Origin: an uncultured Gammaproteobacteria bacterium
GTDB lineage: Bacteria > Pseudomonadota > Gammaproteobacteria > Eutrophobiales > Eutrophobiaceae
Direction of reading: 5' to 3'
DNA: 64,000 nt
Assembly: GCA_943788005.1 (NCBI GenBank)
Contig: CALSOP010000001.1
Coordinates: 124,001 to 188,000 of the forward strand
Shown: positions 49,401 to 59,105 of the stretch, piece after piece
How the letters are laid out: every line of letters begins with the position of its first letter
Numbering within the stretch: position 1 is the first letter of the stretch
The notes under the pieces: model-generated
Told to the model about the DNA's origin: nothing
Databases searched by the model: none
The model's input: only the letters and a program-made list of their open reading frames with translations
Position numbers and translations under genes: made by a program

Positions 49401-49790
49401 GAGTGGAGGATCAAGTAAGACCGTGTATTCACGGAATAAGCGTCCATTAGACCAACTAACTTCTACCAAGAAATTTAAAAACGGCTCGCGAATCGGCTCT
49501 TGACTGAAAACACGAATGTAATCAGGTCCATCGTCAGGTGAGCGGCGCAAAGCAAACTTAAGATTACTTAAAATAAATGGACGATCAATTTTAGCTCTAG
49601 CAAAAGCTTCGCTATCAGCCAAGCCAACGTTCAGAGAATCAAGCTCATCCGCAGTAGGAGAAAGCAATTGAACTCTTGCATCAAATGGCTCATTTAACGC
49701 TGAATTTAAATCAAGATTACCTAAGCCTAGTGCATTAACTAAAGTTGGAGCTAAAGCTAATAAGATGACGATATAAAATTTGCGTTTCAT
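46404..49790 (-). CDS. fimV: FimV-like peptidoglycan-binding polar hub protein
   Basis: A 1128-aa inner membrane protein, related to Pseudomonas FimV, a polar organiser of type IV pili. I use the ATG at 49790 (MKRKFYIVILLALAPTLVNA) because it starts a signal peptide; the track start adds 14 residues. Domains: FimV_N (NSALNEPFDARVQLLSP ... VLLDPP, residues 20-140), LysM (SDTLWSIASGM ... GQILRMP), coiled coil (ALTHENMELKDRLQESEALL), one transmembrane helix (MIGMAVAGVLSLLILIVVIM), then a very acidic cytosolic region with TPR-like parts and repeats of DLLDLTA/DLLDVTAA, and a final TPR (AYVELGDKDSAKTILDEV). A mini-FimV gene lies just upstream. Confidence 0.9.
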   Translation of the reverse strand: MKRKFYIVILLALAPTLVNALGLGNLDLNSALNEPFDARVQLLSPTADELDSLNVGLADSEAFARAKIDRPFILSNLKFALRRSPDDGPDYIRVFSQEPIREPFLNFLVEVSWSNGRLFREYTVLLDPPLYDPNARASEFTQDQSTSYTAQPKVETVTINDPNHNVVYTNDFEQSSSPTTASPNINYSGGDYGPTEQSDTLWSIASGMRPDSTISVNQMMSALLRANPEAFFNQNINGLKRGQILRMPTESEINALSNAQALAEVQSQHAAWDGIKDNLSSAVNERPEVSSVPESSDTASEDTTDSVEAVVESDPELKLVAAEETGEATQQVSSVDAGQGEDLILAQESIQALTHENMELKDRLQESEALLEDLKRLLSLKDDELAALQGQAVVEPDIDMAEEEVGSVDEEMVSEAEEEAVLEDEEEVLEDSEEDALEETAMEAAEDEMLVGDEEELETIDEEVVDVIETEPASSSDGIMGMLNQYLGKAKEFLLGNPMIGMAVAGVLSLLILIVVIMKFRKEPAETLDIDPMTEEAFPDFDSGDLGATGDEMPDSEAVTVLPPDSEAETAMPEASVEAMPEASVELDIEEEAAAAPIEEESDEDPMQEVNTYLAFEQFDQAEEFVRNAINDAPDNAEYHTKLLEVFYTSGNKKSYEEEAKVLHDKFGEANEHWNMAVAMWSEMSPNRALFEEGADDEDDAADNTGGFVDVTADDEAGSEDAGLDFDIGGAEESPADEGMLDITAGDEGEGMLDLTASDEGEDMLDVTAAVGLDEVDDIPNDEPEDVLDISGAGGDDLLDLTASEESSGDDLLDVTSAANLDLDSEEDLLDVTAATSAGADSSELLGLNIEPESESLDIDTPEENETIEFDMGAAAESSEETPASDDENVLDFDLGNNDEDDGIEIEASEPEDAGLEIDLGMPELESSEAEDEGLDIGLELPTEDEGLDIGLEAPQEDEPIRLDVEDESEISLDFDIGEDDGIELDLSAETADETPELELDMGSASEADTVQIDSADMDFELTMEDDTPELSLEDDLSLNLDETVEIPKSVDLSGDDDDDDDEHTVFVPRAAQPEEQTAEDEIATKLDLAKAYVELGDKDSAKTILDEVMADGNDEQRKQAEDLLGQV
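46605..46625. repeat. GTC/GAC trinucleotide repeat in fimV
   Basis: Six GAC codons and one GAT in a row encode seven aspartates near the FimV C-terminus. Runs of this kind are prone to slippage but stay in frame. Confidence 0.8.
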
Positions 49791-49812
49791 TTTTACTTCA
49801 ATTTCCTTGAAA

Positions 49813-50207
49813 TCAATTACGCGGCGGATCAATCAAAAAAGAGTACTTCCCTGACCACATGACCATCAGACCAGCCGATGTCTAATGTAAATTCGACAGT
49901 GGGCTCACGAATAACGTCTCTGCTGGTGATCTTGAGTATATTTACTCCCACCACTCTTTCAAAACTTTCGTATTTCAACTGGTGATCGGGATGCATAATC
50001 TGTCAAGCGGATTGCCTGTCAACTCGACCTTGAGATCATCGATTTCAGCCGCATCGTCCGTTTTCAGCTCAATTCTGACATCAAGCGATTGATTTAAATG
50101 AGATTTTAGCTCAGCCTCAGACAATGCGCTAGTGCGTGGCCTGCAACAGCATAGAAGCCCAAACATGTGAGCATCAAGAGCTTAAATATTATTTTGTAGA
50201 CACCCAT
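49813..50207 (-). pseudogene. Short FimV-N-domain protein upstream of fimV, frameshifted
   Basis: An ATG at 50207 opens a signal peptide (VYKIIFKLLMLTCLGFYAVAG, then HALA). In the next frame LSEAELKSHLNQSLDVRIEL follows, the FimV_N pattern, and in further frames FERVVGVNILKITSRDVIREP and TVEFTLDIGWSDG, then VVREVLF-LIDPPRN and a stop at 49813. At least three single-base shifts separate these pieces. The intact protein would be about 130 aa: a secreted FimV N-terminal domain only, ending just where the full FimV begins 23 bases later. It is either a tandem mini-paralogue or a decayed copy; it lies in the indel-rich stretch, so it may be intact in reality. Confidence 0.65.
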
Positions 50208-50369
50208 CAGTTTGCACGCTATGTTATTGTTTCATATAGTAATTATATTCTCCTTACTACTGCAAATTCTTACATATATTTCAGAATACAATTTAACTAC
50301 TATTTACAATCGGTTTTGTAGCACTTTAGAACTTGCGAATGTCCTTTACATATAACCGATAACTATAGT

Positions 50370-51408
<1,039 letters not shown>

Positions 51409-51441
51409 AACACTTCTATTTTAAATAACTTAATTAAATTT

Positions 51442-52531
51442 TTAATTCGAAATTGAAGTCAACGCCTTAACTACCGCGTCACCCATTTCATTTGTACCCA
51501 CACAATTCATACCGTCAGAATGAATATCTTTTGTTCTGAATCCCTCTGTCAACACTTGACTCACCGCTTGTTCAATTTGCTCCGCGGCCTGCACTTCAGA
51601 AAGCGAATACTTTAATAGCATCGATAAAGATAATATCGTCGCTAGTGGATTTGCAAGATCCTGTCCTGCTATATCGGGAGCCGAACCATGGCTCGGTTCA
51701 TACAAACCACTACCATCACTAGCCAAGGATGCAGAGGCTAACATGCCAATCGATCCCGTTAGCATTGATGCTAAATCAGACAATATATCGCCAAACATAT
51801 TGGTGGTTACGATCACATCAAATTGTTTTGGTTCGCGAACCAATTGCATGGCCGCGTTATCAACATACATATGTTGTAATTCAATATCAGGATAATCCTT
51901 TGCCCACACTAGTAACGACTTCTCGCCACAATTCGGTTGCTTCTAAGACATTAGCCTTATCGACCGAACAAACACGTCCTTGACGTTTACTTGCGACTTC
52001 AAACGCAGTCCTCGCAATTCGCTCAATCTCACTCTCACTATAGACAAGTGTATTAAAACCTTGTCGTTGTCCATCAGCGAGCGTTTTTATACCGCGCGGT
52101 TCGCCAAAATAGATACCTCCGGTAAGTTCTCTGACAAACATAATATCGAGATCACTGACGATTTCTTCTTTCAGGGTTGAAGCTGCTGCCAATTGTGGAA
52201 ACAGTACCGCTGGACGTAAATTAGCAAATAATTCAAGACTAGACCGAATCGCCAATAAACCCCGTTCAGGGCGTAAAGAGCGCTCGATAGACTCCCATTT
52301 TGGGCCACCAACGGCACCCAACAATATAGCTGCTGAGGCTTTAGCCTTGCTCAGAGTTTCGTCTGGGAAAGGAGTGCCAGCAGCATCTACAGCACAGCCA
52401 CCAAGCAAACCATGGTCTATCTCCAAATCAAAACCGCGTTCATTAATCAGAAAGGCCAGCACTTTTTCAGCCTGAGCCACGATCTCTGGACCGATGCCGT
52501 CACCGGGTAATATCAAGATTTTTTTAGTCAC
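51442..52531 (-). pseudogene. leuB: 3-Isopropylmalate dehydrogenase, one frameshift
   Basis: LeuB oxidises 3-isopropylmalate in leucine synthesis. Two ORFs cover it: the N-terminal 214 codons ([52 protein letters not shown]) and the C-terminal 155 ([55 protein letters not shown]). They join at [10 protein letters not shown] if one G is removed from aaaGGatta near 51900. Joined, it has the family length of about 360 aa. It sits upstream of asd as usual, but leuC and leuD are absent. Frameshift or sequencing error; the rest is intact. Confidence 0.9.
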
Positions 52532-52596
52532 GTTTTAATAAATTCCAAATAATAAAAATTACGCTATTTTTAACGGGCGCAAAGCATACATCAACT

Positions 52597-53553
52597 TTAA
52601 GTCGACGACGACTTATAGGCACTTATATCACCAGTTTTTTCCTTTAAAACGCTGATTAACCCAGCAAATATAATTAATGCACCGCCGATATATTCAATAT
52701 TGCTGACAATTTCATTTGTTAAAAATGCCGCGGAGACCGCACCGGCGACGATCTCTAGCAATAAAATAACAGAGGAACGCTGGATGGGTAAAAAAGTAAC
52801 TCCGTATTGTGCCGTCCATGTCAGCACATACATCATTGGAAAACCTATCAAGAAGGCGAGCACGCCTGACTGAACTGTTAATTCTGGCAATTGAGGCTGT
52901 GCTATCAATAAGCCACAAAGCGTAAGACCTAACACGCCTAACCATGCCGAGCCCATTTTCATGCCGATAGGAACCTCCCCAATCTTTCTGACCACCACAT
53001 TCGTTACGGCAAATGCCATCCCGAGGTGATAGCGTAGAAATCTGCTAGGTTCATTGTATTGAGGTCAAACAACTTTGGGTTCCACAACATCAATACCGCA
53101 CCGAGCATTGCCAAAACTAATGCCATCAGGCCTATCTTCGTTAAACGTTCACGCAGAATAAAAAAGGCTAGCAAAATCGCCCATATCGGAGACAGATAAA
53201 ACAACAATAAAACCCGAACAACCTCTCCCTCCAACATAGCTAGATATAAACCCAAGGTTGGCCCAACCAGCAAAAAGACCAATGAGGATATAATCGAGTT
53301 TGTGTTCTAATAATTCACCCCGCGCCCGAAAGCAACCAGGAAAAAGAATAAGCATGGCTGTACAAAAGATAATCAATGTCGACCACAAACCCGGAACACC
53401 CATACCTTCCAATACTCTGATTGGGTACCAAAGCAGTCCCCAGAGAATTGCAGCGACAATACAAGATAATGCCGCAAAGTGATGTGATGTTTGTTGGGAA
53501 GAAAGAGTTGATAACATATACTTAGATTTTTTTACCATTAAATAACACAACAA
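52597..53553 (-). pseudogene. EamA/DMT-family transporter, frameshifted
   Basis: Three overlapping ORFs in different frames tile one protein of about 305 aa with about ten hydrophobic helices: FAALSCIVAAILWGLLWYPIRV and LWSTLIIFCTAMLILFPGCF, then EGEVVRVLLLFYLSPIWAIL with FILRERLTKIGLMALVLAML, then GFPMMYVLTWTAQYGVTFLP and IEYIGGALIIFAGLISVLKE. This is the two-repeat drug/metabolite transporter fold, which exports small solutes such as amino acids. Two frame changes (near 53210-53260 and 53010) break it. The start could be 53553, 53538 or 53520. It lies only 11 bases from the divergent dapC start. Confidence 0.8.
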
Positions 53554-53564
53554 TAATCTTTCTC

Positions 53565-54805
53565 ATGAATCCCGGACTGGAAAATTGTCATGCATACCCG
53601 TTTGAGAAGCTAACGCAATTACTCGAAGGCGTTACCATTGACCCGAATAAATCAGCCATTAGCCTTGCGATTGGCGAACCTAAACATCCTACACCAGAGT
53701 TTATATTAGATGCATTAAAATCGAATATAACTGGCGTAGCGGTCTATCCAACCACCCGTGGCATTATCGAGTTACGTCAGGCAATAGCTGATTGGTTATG
53801 CTCACGATTTAATTTGCCACGCACATCGATAGATGCCGATAAAAATGTATTGCCTGTCAACGGAACACGAGAAGCATTATTCGCCATCGCCCAAACAATA
53901 ATCAACAAAGATAAACAAACACCGATTGTGATTCTACCTAACCCGTTTTATCAAATCTATGAGGGGGCTGCCTTACTCGCTAGGAGCTGAACCCTATTAT
54001 CTAAACTGCACTGAGGATAACAACTTCATCCCGGATCTATCATCAGCCGTACCTGACAGACATCTGGCAACGATGCCAACTCGTCTACTTATGCTCACCC
54101 GGTAATCCAACTGGCGCCGTGGTTGATTTAGAGTCTGTAAAGGAATTAATGGCATTAGCGGAAAAATACGACTTCGCTATCGCTTCTGATGAATGTTATT
54201 CAGAAATTTATCCAGCTAGAAGATCAAGCTCCACCGGTTGGTCTGCTTGGAGTACGCGAATCAACTGGGCAATTCACGAGTATTCAAACGCTGCCTGGTC
54301 TTTCACAGCCTCTCCAAACGCTCTAACGTTCCGGGCCTACGTTCTGGGCTTTGTTGCGGGTGATGGAGAACTCAATTGAGAGAACTCTTCCTTCGCTATC
54401 GAACCTATCATGGTAGTGCGCTATGCCTTTACACACGCAAAAAGCCAGTATTGCCGCCTGGGGTGATGAAGGACACGTCAATACACAACAGAGCTGCAAT
54501 ACAGAGAAAAATTCACCCGTGTCTGTGACTATCCTGAAGCCGGTACTTAGACAGTCTCAGCTCACGCCGTTGCCAGTTTCTACCTGTGGCCTGCACTGCC
54601 CGGCTCCGACACAGACTTTGCAAGAAATTTATTTACAAGCGAGAATGTCAAAGTATCTACCCGGCTCTTATTTGTCCCGCGATATCCAGTGCGGTATCAA
54701 CCCCGGCACGAACCGCGCATTCGCATTGCCTTGGTAGCGGACAGTAGCAGAATGCGTACCGATGCCGCAAACCGCATTAAACAATTTATACAGAATTCAT
54801 TTTAA
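53565..54805 (+). pseudogene. dapC: Succinyldiaminopimelate aminotransferase, multiple frameshifts
   Basis: DapC transfers the amino group in DAP/lysine synthesis and is a PLP enzyme. The first 141 codons are clean (YPFEKLTQLLEGVTIDPNK, AISLAIGEPKHPTPEFILDA, GIIELRQAIADWLCSRFNLP). After ALLA-RS the frame changes repeatedly: LVYLCSPGNPTGAVVDLESV, FAIASDECYSEIYP, VFHSLSKRSNVPG-like (PLP lysine region) and MPLHTQKASIAAWGDEGHV are in different frames, ending near NRIKQFIQNSF at 54805. Total length fits a family member (about 400 aa). dapD follows after 19 bases. Confidence 0.8.
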
Positions 54806-54824
54806 AAATATCAGGAAAGAATAC

Positions 54825-55647
54825 ATGAGCGACTTAGAAAAACTAATCAACGACGCATTTGATAACCGCGCCGAGACTCGAACCCGATGCAGCTAATCAG
54901 GAAATCAAGGATGCCGTTGAAGAGATCATCTGGAAACTCGACAGTGGTCAATTACGCATTGCTGAAAAGATCGATGGCGAGTGGGTCGTCAATCAGTGGC
55001 TGAAAAAAGCCGTGCTGCTCTCTTTCATCCTTGAAAACAATGTCGTGATGCAAGGTGGCCTGACAAATTACTACGACAAAGTTCCTAATAAGTTTTACGG
55101 TTATAACAAGACCAACTTTATTGAAACCGGTGCACGCGTTGTTCCAAACGCAACGGTTAGACGTGGCAGTTATATCGGGCAAAACGTCGTATTGATGCCA
55201 AGCTTTGTCAATATCGGCGCCTATGTCGATAGCGGCACGATGGTTGATACCTGGGCTACGGTTGGTTCATGCGCGCAGATTGGTAAAAATGTACATCTCT
55301 CTGGTGGCGTCGGTATCGGTGGTGTTTTAGAACCTTTACAAGCAAACCCTACCATCATTGAAGACAATTGTTTTATCGGCGCAAGATCAGAAGTTGTTGA
55401 AGGTGTCATAGTCGGACAAGGTTCTGTTATTTCCATGGGTGTTTACCTTGGCCAAAGTACGCGTATCTTTGATCGTGCAACCGGAGAAGTCACCTATGGC
55501 TATATCCCACCCGGCTCAGTTGTCGTTTCAGGCAATCTGCCTTCAAATGATGGTAAATACAGTTTGTATTGCGCGGTTATCGTAAAGACAGTTGATGAGA
55601 AAACTTTAAGTAAAGTAGGTATTAACGAAATTTTACGTGACGTTTAA
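54825..55647 (+). pseudogene. dapD: Tetrahydrodipicolinate N-succinyltransferase, one frameshift near the N-terminus
   Basis: DapD succinylates tetrahydrodipicolinate in DAP/lysine synthesis. The natural start is the ATG at 54825 with CAGGAAAG upstream: [17 protein letters not shown]. Near 54880 the frame shifts, and the long ORF continues with [20 protein letters not shown]. The track's TTG start at 54859 is an artefact of the shift. The left-handed beta-helix hexapeptide repeats ([32 protein letters not shown] and [15 protein letters not shown]) and [13 protein letters not shown] are intact. About 273 aa when joined, the family length. Confidence 0.92.
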
Positions 55648-55676
55648 GAATCGCATTTTTTAGAAGGTTAAAGAAA

Positions 55677-56028
55677 ATGTCATCCGCAACCCTCTATGGC
55701 ATAAAGAACTGCGACACGGTTAAAAAGGCACGGAAATGGTTAGACGACCAATTCCGTGCCGTATACCTTCCATGACTTTCGCGTCGATGGCATCGACAAA
55801 ACACTCATTAATAATTTTCTGAAACAGCTCGATCTTGAATCTCTTATCAATAAACGTGGCACAACCTGGCGTAAATTATCAGCCCAAGAAAAAGAGATTA
55901 AGAATAAAAACCAGACCATAGCGTTAATCATCGATAATCCGACAATCATTAAACGACCTGTGCTGGATGTTAATAAAACGTTAACCCTTGGGTTTAGTGA
56001 AGAGAGTTATAAATCGATTAAGTTTTAA
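55677..56028 (+). pseudogene. ArsC/Spx-family protein (YffB-like), one frameshift
   Basis: A thioredoxin-fold protein of the ArsC/Spx superfamily, found between dapD and dapE in many gammaproteobacteria. The ATG at 55677 opens LYGIKNCDTVKKARKWLDD; near 55760 the frame changes and PYTFHDFRVDGIDKTLINNF, LINKRGTTWRKLSAQEKEI and RPVLDVNKTLTLGFSEESY follow. Joined, the protein has about 116 aa, normal for YffB. The single cysteine of NCDTV is kept. dapE, which would normally follow, is absent; a gene remnant from another operon comes next. Confidence 0.87.
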
Positions 56029-56094
56029 TAGCTGCGTCAAGCCTTTGAATTCAGCCTTAACCTGCAACTGAATCAGGGCTTTTAAACTTTGCAT

Positions 56095-56202
56095 TTAAAA
56101 TAAAGCTTCACTCTCATTAACCAATGAAAGGTTGCTGCGTCCAATAATACCGTCAACAGGTGAAATTATTTCTTCTTCAACTTCACCAAAAGGATTCCGC
56201 AT
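56095..56202 (-). pseudogene. C-terminal remnant of a succinylglutamate desuccinylase/aspartoacylase-family gene
   Basis: A 35-codon reading frame starting directly after the protease stop: MRNPFGEVEEEIISPVDGII and GRSNLSLVNESEALF. This matches the C-terminal end of the AstE/aspartoacylase family, which typically reads DPFG..EVRAP..G.VIGRTNLPLVNEGEALFHI. That family gene is normally the last of a three-gene set: protease (RimB-like), rimK, deacylase. Here rimK and the first nine-tenths of the deacylase gene are gone and the tail is joined to the protease gene. Too short for the ORF track. Confidence 0.65.
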
Positions 56203-56676
56203 TTAAAGAGCCTGGCCGCAGTTATTATCATATGTGGAACCTAGTTGCCTACCTGCCGTATATTTAAGTTCAGGTGAAACGATCATTTCACCACTAATTA
56301 GTGCAGTTCTACCTAATAGCATTCTAAATAGCATATCTTCTCGACTGGTTAGACTAATTTCGATATCCCATGTTCTCCCATGTATAGATACTGGCGTTTG
56401 AATAAAAATTCTGTCCTCTTTATGCCCACCTGAGTCCTTCACTGTTCTCATGTCGAGAATTTCTGACTCACAGGCTATCAAGTTATCTGTGTTTTTTTGT
56501 AGTGGATGAATGTTAAATCTGACAATATCCTTTCCATCCTTTGATAACCTTTCTAACTGGTAAGTATGTAATGCTGAAGTACGAGCGCCGGTATCTATTT
56601 TTGCCTTAATTGCAGGAATATTAATTGCCGGTAGTGAGACCCACTCCTTCCAGCCGATTATTTTTTTATTTTCCAT
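56203..56676 (-). CDS. RimK-associated retropepsin-like protease family (annotated as ATP-dependent zinc protease)
   Basis: A 157-aa protein of the family formerly called putative ATP-dependent zinc protease. KIIGWKEWVSLPAINIPAIK and AKIDTGARTSALHTYQLERL carry the DTGA motif of retropepsin-like aspartic proteases; RMLLGRTALISGEMIV is the family's second motif. These genes normally sit beside rimK (an ATP-grasp glutamate ligase) and a deacylase; only the tail of the latter remains here. The last 20 residues (AGRQLGSTYDNNCGQAL) have no family counterpart I recognise. Divergent from a LysR gene. Confidence 0.8.
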   Translation of the reverse strand: MENKKIIGWKEWVSLPAINIPAIKAKIDTGARTSALHTYQLERLSKDGKDIVRFNIHPLQKNTDNLIACESEILDMRTVKDSGGHKEDRIFIQTPVSIHGRTWDIEISLTSREDMLFRMLLGRTALISGEMIVSPELKYTAGRQLGSTYDNNCGQAL

Positions 56677-56772
56677 TAAAATATATGTTATTAGAAATAG
56701 AAGAACTCTTGTGAGTATATACTAGAACAAAACAAAGGCATCTATTATCAACTTTACGAGTTATTAAATAAT

Positions 56773-57603
56773 ATGGATGATGAACTTTTAAAGACATTTC
56801 TTGAGCTAAATAAAACACGCCATTTTGGCCAAGCGGCAGATAATCTCTTCATTACACAATCTGCTGTCAGCGCTCGAATAAGGCAACTAGAAGAAGAAAT
56901 GGGCGTTAAATTATTCACCAGAGACAGGAATAATATTTGCCCAACAGCAGCTGGGAAAAAATTAATTCAGCATGCTGAAAACATCTTGAGCACATGGAAT
57001 AAAATCAAGAGTGATATCTCTGTAGATGAAGAGAATAAAACGCCATTATCCATCGGTTCAGTCTCAAGCTTGTGGGATATTTATTTAAACCAATGGTTAG
57101 TCAAATTCACAGAAAGCAACAATAACATTGTATTGAATTGCCAAGTTTTAAATGCAGACGCTATCTATCAGAAAATATGTAACCACACTCTAGATTTTGG
57201 ATTTACTTATAATGCACCTCAAGATGATATTGTAAGCATATTAAAGACCCTGCCGATTGAGTTTATAATGGTGTCCTCAGAAAAAAACCTTAATGCGGAG
57301 CAAGCTGTAACCGAAAATTATGTGTACGTTGATTGGGGGACACCATTTTCCGAGGCGCACGACAAATATTTTATTGGGATCCCGCCTCCACTAATGCGCA
57401 TCGATGTTGGTCGTATAGCAAAAAGTTTCATACGGCGAAAAGGAGGTGCAGCTTATCTCCCTGAACGCATGGTAAAACGAGATATCGAAATTGAACGCTT
57501 ATATAGGGTTGATGATGCACCAAAAATCAAACGAAATGCTTACATTATTTATAATAAACAAAATAAGCGATGCGATTCACTCGCTAAAATAATGAACCCA
57601 TAA
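56773..57603 (+). CDS. LysR-family transcriptional regulator
   Basis: A 276-aa regulator. The N-terminal winged HTH is complete (LLKTFLELNKTRHFGQAADNLFITQSAVSARIRQLEEEMG ... TAAGKKLIQHAENIL). The C-terminal effector domain is short and starts TPLSIGSVSSLWDIYLNQWL. It is about 20-30 residues shorter than typical LysR proteins. It is divergent from the protease gene (96 bases between), so that gene is the first candidate target, but no clear T-N11-A site was confirmed. Confidence 0.9.
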   Translation: MDDELLKTFLELNKTRHFGQAADNLFITQSAVSARIRQLEEEMGVKLFTRDRNNICPTAAGKKLIQHAENILSTWNKIKSDISVDEENKTPLSIGSVSSLWDIYLNQWLVKFTESNNNIVLNCQVLNADAIYQKICNHTLDFGFTYNAPQDDIVSILKTLPIEFIMVSSEKNLNAEQAVTENYVYVDWGTPFSEAHDKYFIGIPPPLMRIDVGRIAKSFIRRKGGAAYLPERMVKRDIEIERLYRVDDAPKIKRNAYIIYNKQNKRCDSLAKIMNP

Positions 57604-57612
57604 AGAATATCG

Positions 57613-57789
57613 CTAGTCAGTAAACATAGTCCTGCGTTGTTCATTAGTATTTTGAGTAATGAACTTCATAGTTCCTAATCTATTGCGGGCATTTTGATTT
57701 GAAGCTTTATTGGCTACGCTTATATCTATTTTTTTATAAGCAGGCGACGCACTTATTCCACAAGCGCCACTTCCTTTAAAATAATTCAC
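57613..57789 (-). CDS. Unannotated small protein (58 aa), unknown function
   Basis: A reading frame just under the ORF-track limit. It starts with GTG at 57789, with GAGAGAGGA seven or so bases upstream, and reads NYFKGSGACGISASPAYKKI, then DISVANKASNQNARNRLGTM and KFITQNTNEQRRTMFTD before TAG. The protein is basic and rich in Asn, Ser and Lys, with one cysteine and no hydrophobic helix. It begins 12 bases after the stop of the acidic small gene 57802-57993, so the two likely form a two-gene operon. No family recognised. Confidence 0.5.
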   Translation of the reverse strand: MNYFKGSGACGISASPAYKKIDISVANKASNQNARNRLGTMKFITQNTNEQRRTMFTD

Positions 57790-57801
57790 TTTTGTCCTCT
57801 C

Positions 57802-57993
57802 TCAATCAAATATTATGTCGTTATAAGAATCTTCCATTAATCTTTTCAATTCTTTAAGTTCTAATCTCTTTTCTATTTCAGCACGAATATCACGCTTGAC
57901 TGAGTGCTCTTTATCACTTGCATTATATTCTGTGTCTAGTTCCACTAGTTCCTGATTGTCGATGTCTACTTCATAATCATCAGCGTCATTCAT
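57802..57993 (-). CDS. Small acidic protein, PA3496-like
   Basis: A 63-aa protein: an acidic N-terminal half (DADDYEVDIDNQELVELDTE) and a charged helical C-terminal half, VKRDIRAEIEKRLELKELKR, ending in DSYNDIIFD. The layout of acidic tail, R-R/D-I-x-x-I-E-x-x-L-E helix and a DFYDDxxFD-type end resembles the PA3496 family of pseudomonads, annotated as putative envelope integrity proteins; function is not established. The 200 bases upstream contain an ATTGTC/GACAAT palindrome. Confidence 0.65.
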   Translation of the reverse strand: MNDADDYEVDIDNQELVELDTEYNASDKEHSVKRDIRAEIEKRLELKELKRLMEDSYNDIIFD

Positions 57994-58096
57994 ATATCAG
58001 ATCCTCAAAATGATGATTTAAATAAGCAATGTAAGCTATCTTATTAATTTCAGGAGATATATAAGGTTTATTCGTAACGAAGTACAATGAATAATA

Positions 58097-58110
58097 ATTG
58101 TCGTGACAAT
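58097..58110. promoter_or_regulatory. ATTGTC-GT-GACAAT palindrome
   Basis: A perfect 6+6 palindrome 104 bases before the start of the PA3496-like gene, in a region with no gene. Could be an operator; no regulator can be named. Confidence 0.3.
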
Positions 58111-58190
58111 CATTTTAATTTCTTAATAAAACACAAGCTATTTATGTCAAATATTTACACTTAAAGCTGAGAACAGACAAAAAGAAACGT

Positions 58191-59105
58191 TTAATTTTCT
58201 AATCCCTTCAACATCTCAACAGAAGGCGCAAAGAAATATGCGCCACTTTTTGCTGTTGTGTAATTCATTAAGTGATCATGCAAGCCATCACCACTGGTCC
58301 CGAACATATTCGCTAGCATTTTTTCCAGTATGGTGTTGTCTTTGCTGTAGGCACAAAAGAACAGACCCGCATCAGCCGAAGCCTGACCATAAGGCAGACT
58401 ATGACGAACAATTTCGAGTTCTTCTCCCTCTTCTTCAATCACTACCCTACTGACATGTGAAGTCTCAGGCATTACATCCTCGCCCAGTTCTACGCTATCT
58501 GGTTTAGTACGACCGATAATTTTTTCCTGTTCGTTGTCTGTCACCTTCTGCCATTTTGGTAAGTTGTGTACATAACGTTGTGCTAGTACATAGCTACCCC
58601 CACTAAACTCTGGCTCGTCCTCTATTAATGCGACTTCGGCCCGTTCTCCACCTTCGGGATTTTCAGTGCCATCAATAAAGTCGGTTAGATCACGGTCATC
58701 CAGATAATGAAAACCATCGACTTCATCAAGGACATCGATACTTCCCTTAATCGGCTTGATAAATTCACTTGCCAAGACGTAAGTCATGTCCTTTCTATCA
58801 GAATGGATGTGTAGGAAAATATCGCCACCGGTAGCTGGAGCAGAGATATCCCCCTTACCTAGTTCAACAAACGTTTTCAGCCGTTGTGGTCTACCTTTCG
58901 AATAAATAGTACCCCAATAATCTGCGCCAAAAGCCAAACTGGCATATAGCTTATCAACCTCATGTTCATTTTTTATTGTTTCTATTAACGCTGGAAGCGA
59001 TGCATATTGCTTAACAAGGTCTTTTTTATTTTCAGTCACATTGATGACCATATATAAAGCATGTTGCCCGGCTTCAGGTAATATTGCTGACTGTGGCGTA
59101 CTCAT
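58191..59105 (-). CDS. DyP-type haem peroxidase
   Basis: A 304-aa dye-decolourising peroxidase of the bacterial cytosolic type. The distal aspartate motif is FIDGTENPEGGERAE (GxxDG-like), the distal arginine and proximal histidine regions are HVSRVVIEEEGEELEIVRHS and GLFFCAYSKDNTILEKML. No Tat signal is present. No encapsulin gene lies next to it and the tail (VEMLKGLEN) lacks a clear encapsulin cargo motif. The physiological substrate is unknown. Divergent from recQ with 200 bases between. Confidence 0.9.
   Translation of the reverse strand: MSTPQSAILPEAGQHALYMVINVTENKKDLVKQYASLPALIETIKNEHEVDKLYASLAFGADYWGTIYSKGRPQRLKTFVELGKGDISAPATGGDIFLHIHSDRKDMTYVLASEFIKPIKGSIDVLDEVDGFHYLDDRDLTDFIDGTENPEGGERAEVALIEDEPEFSGGSYVLAQRYVHNLPKWQKVTDNEQEKIIGRTKPDSVELGEDVMPETSHVSRVVIEEEGEELEIVRHSLPYGQASADAGLFFCAYSKDNTILEKMLANMFGTSGDGLHDHLMNYTTAKSGAYFFAPSVEMLKGLEN

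Noticed and set aside
54423-54737. 104-aa ORF as an independent gene after dapC
   Set aside because: Its first residues MPLHTQKASIAAWGDEGHV are DapC sequence, and the rest is DapC read out of frame after another shift.
58191-59105. DyP peroxidase as encapsulin cargo
   Set aside because: No encapsulin shell gene is adjacent and the C-terminus lacks a clear cargo-loading motif.
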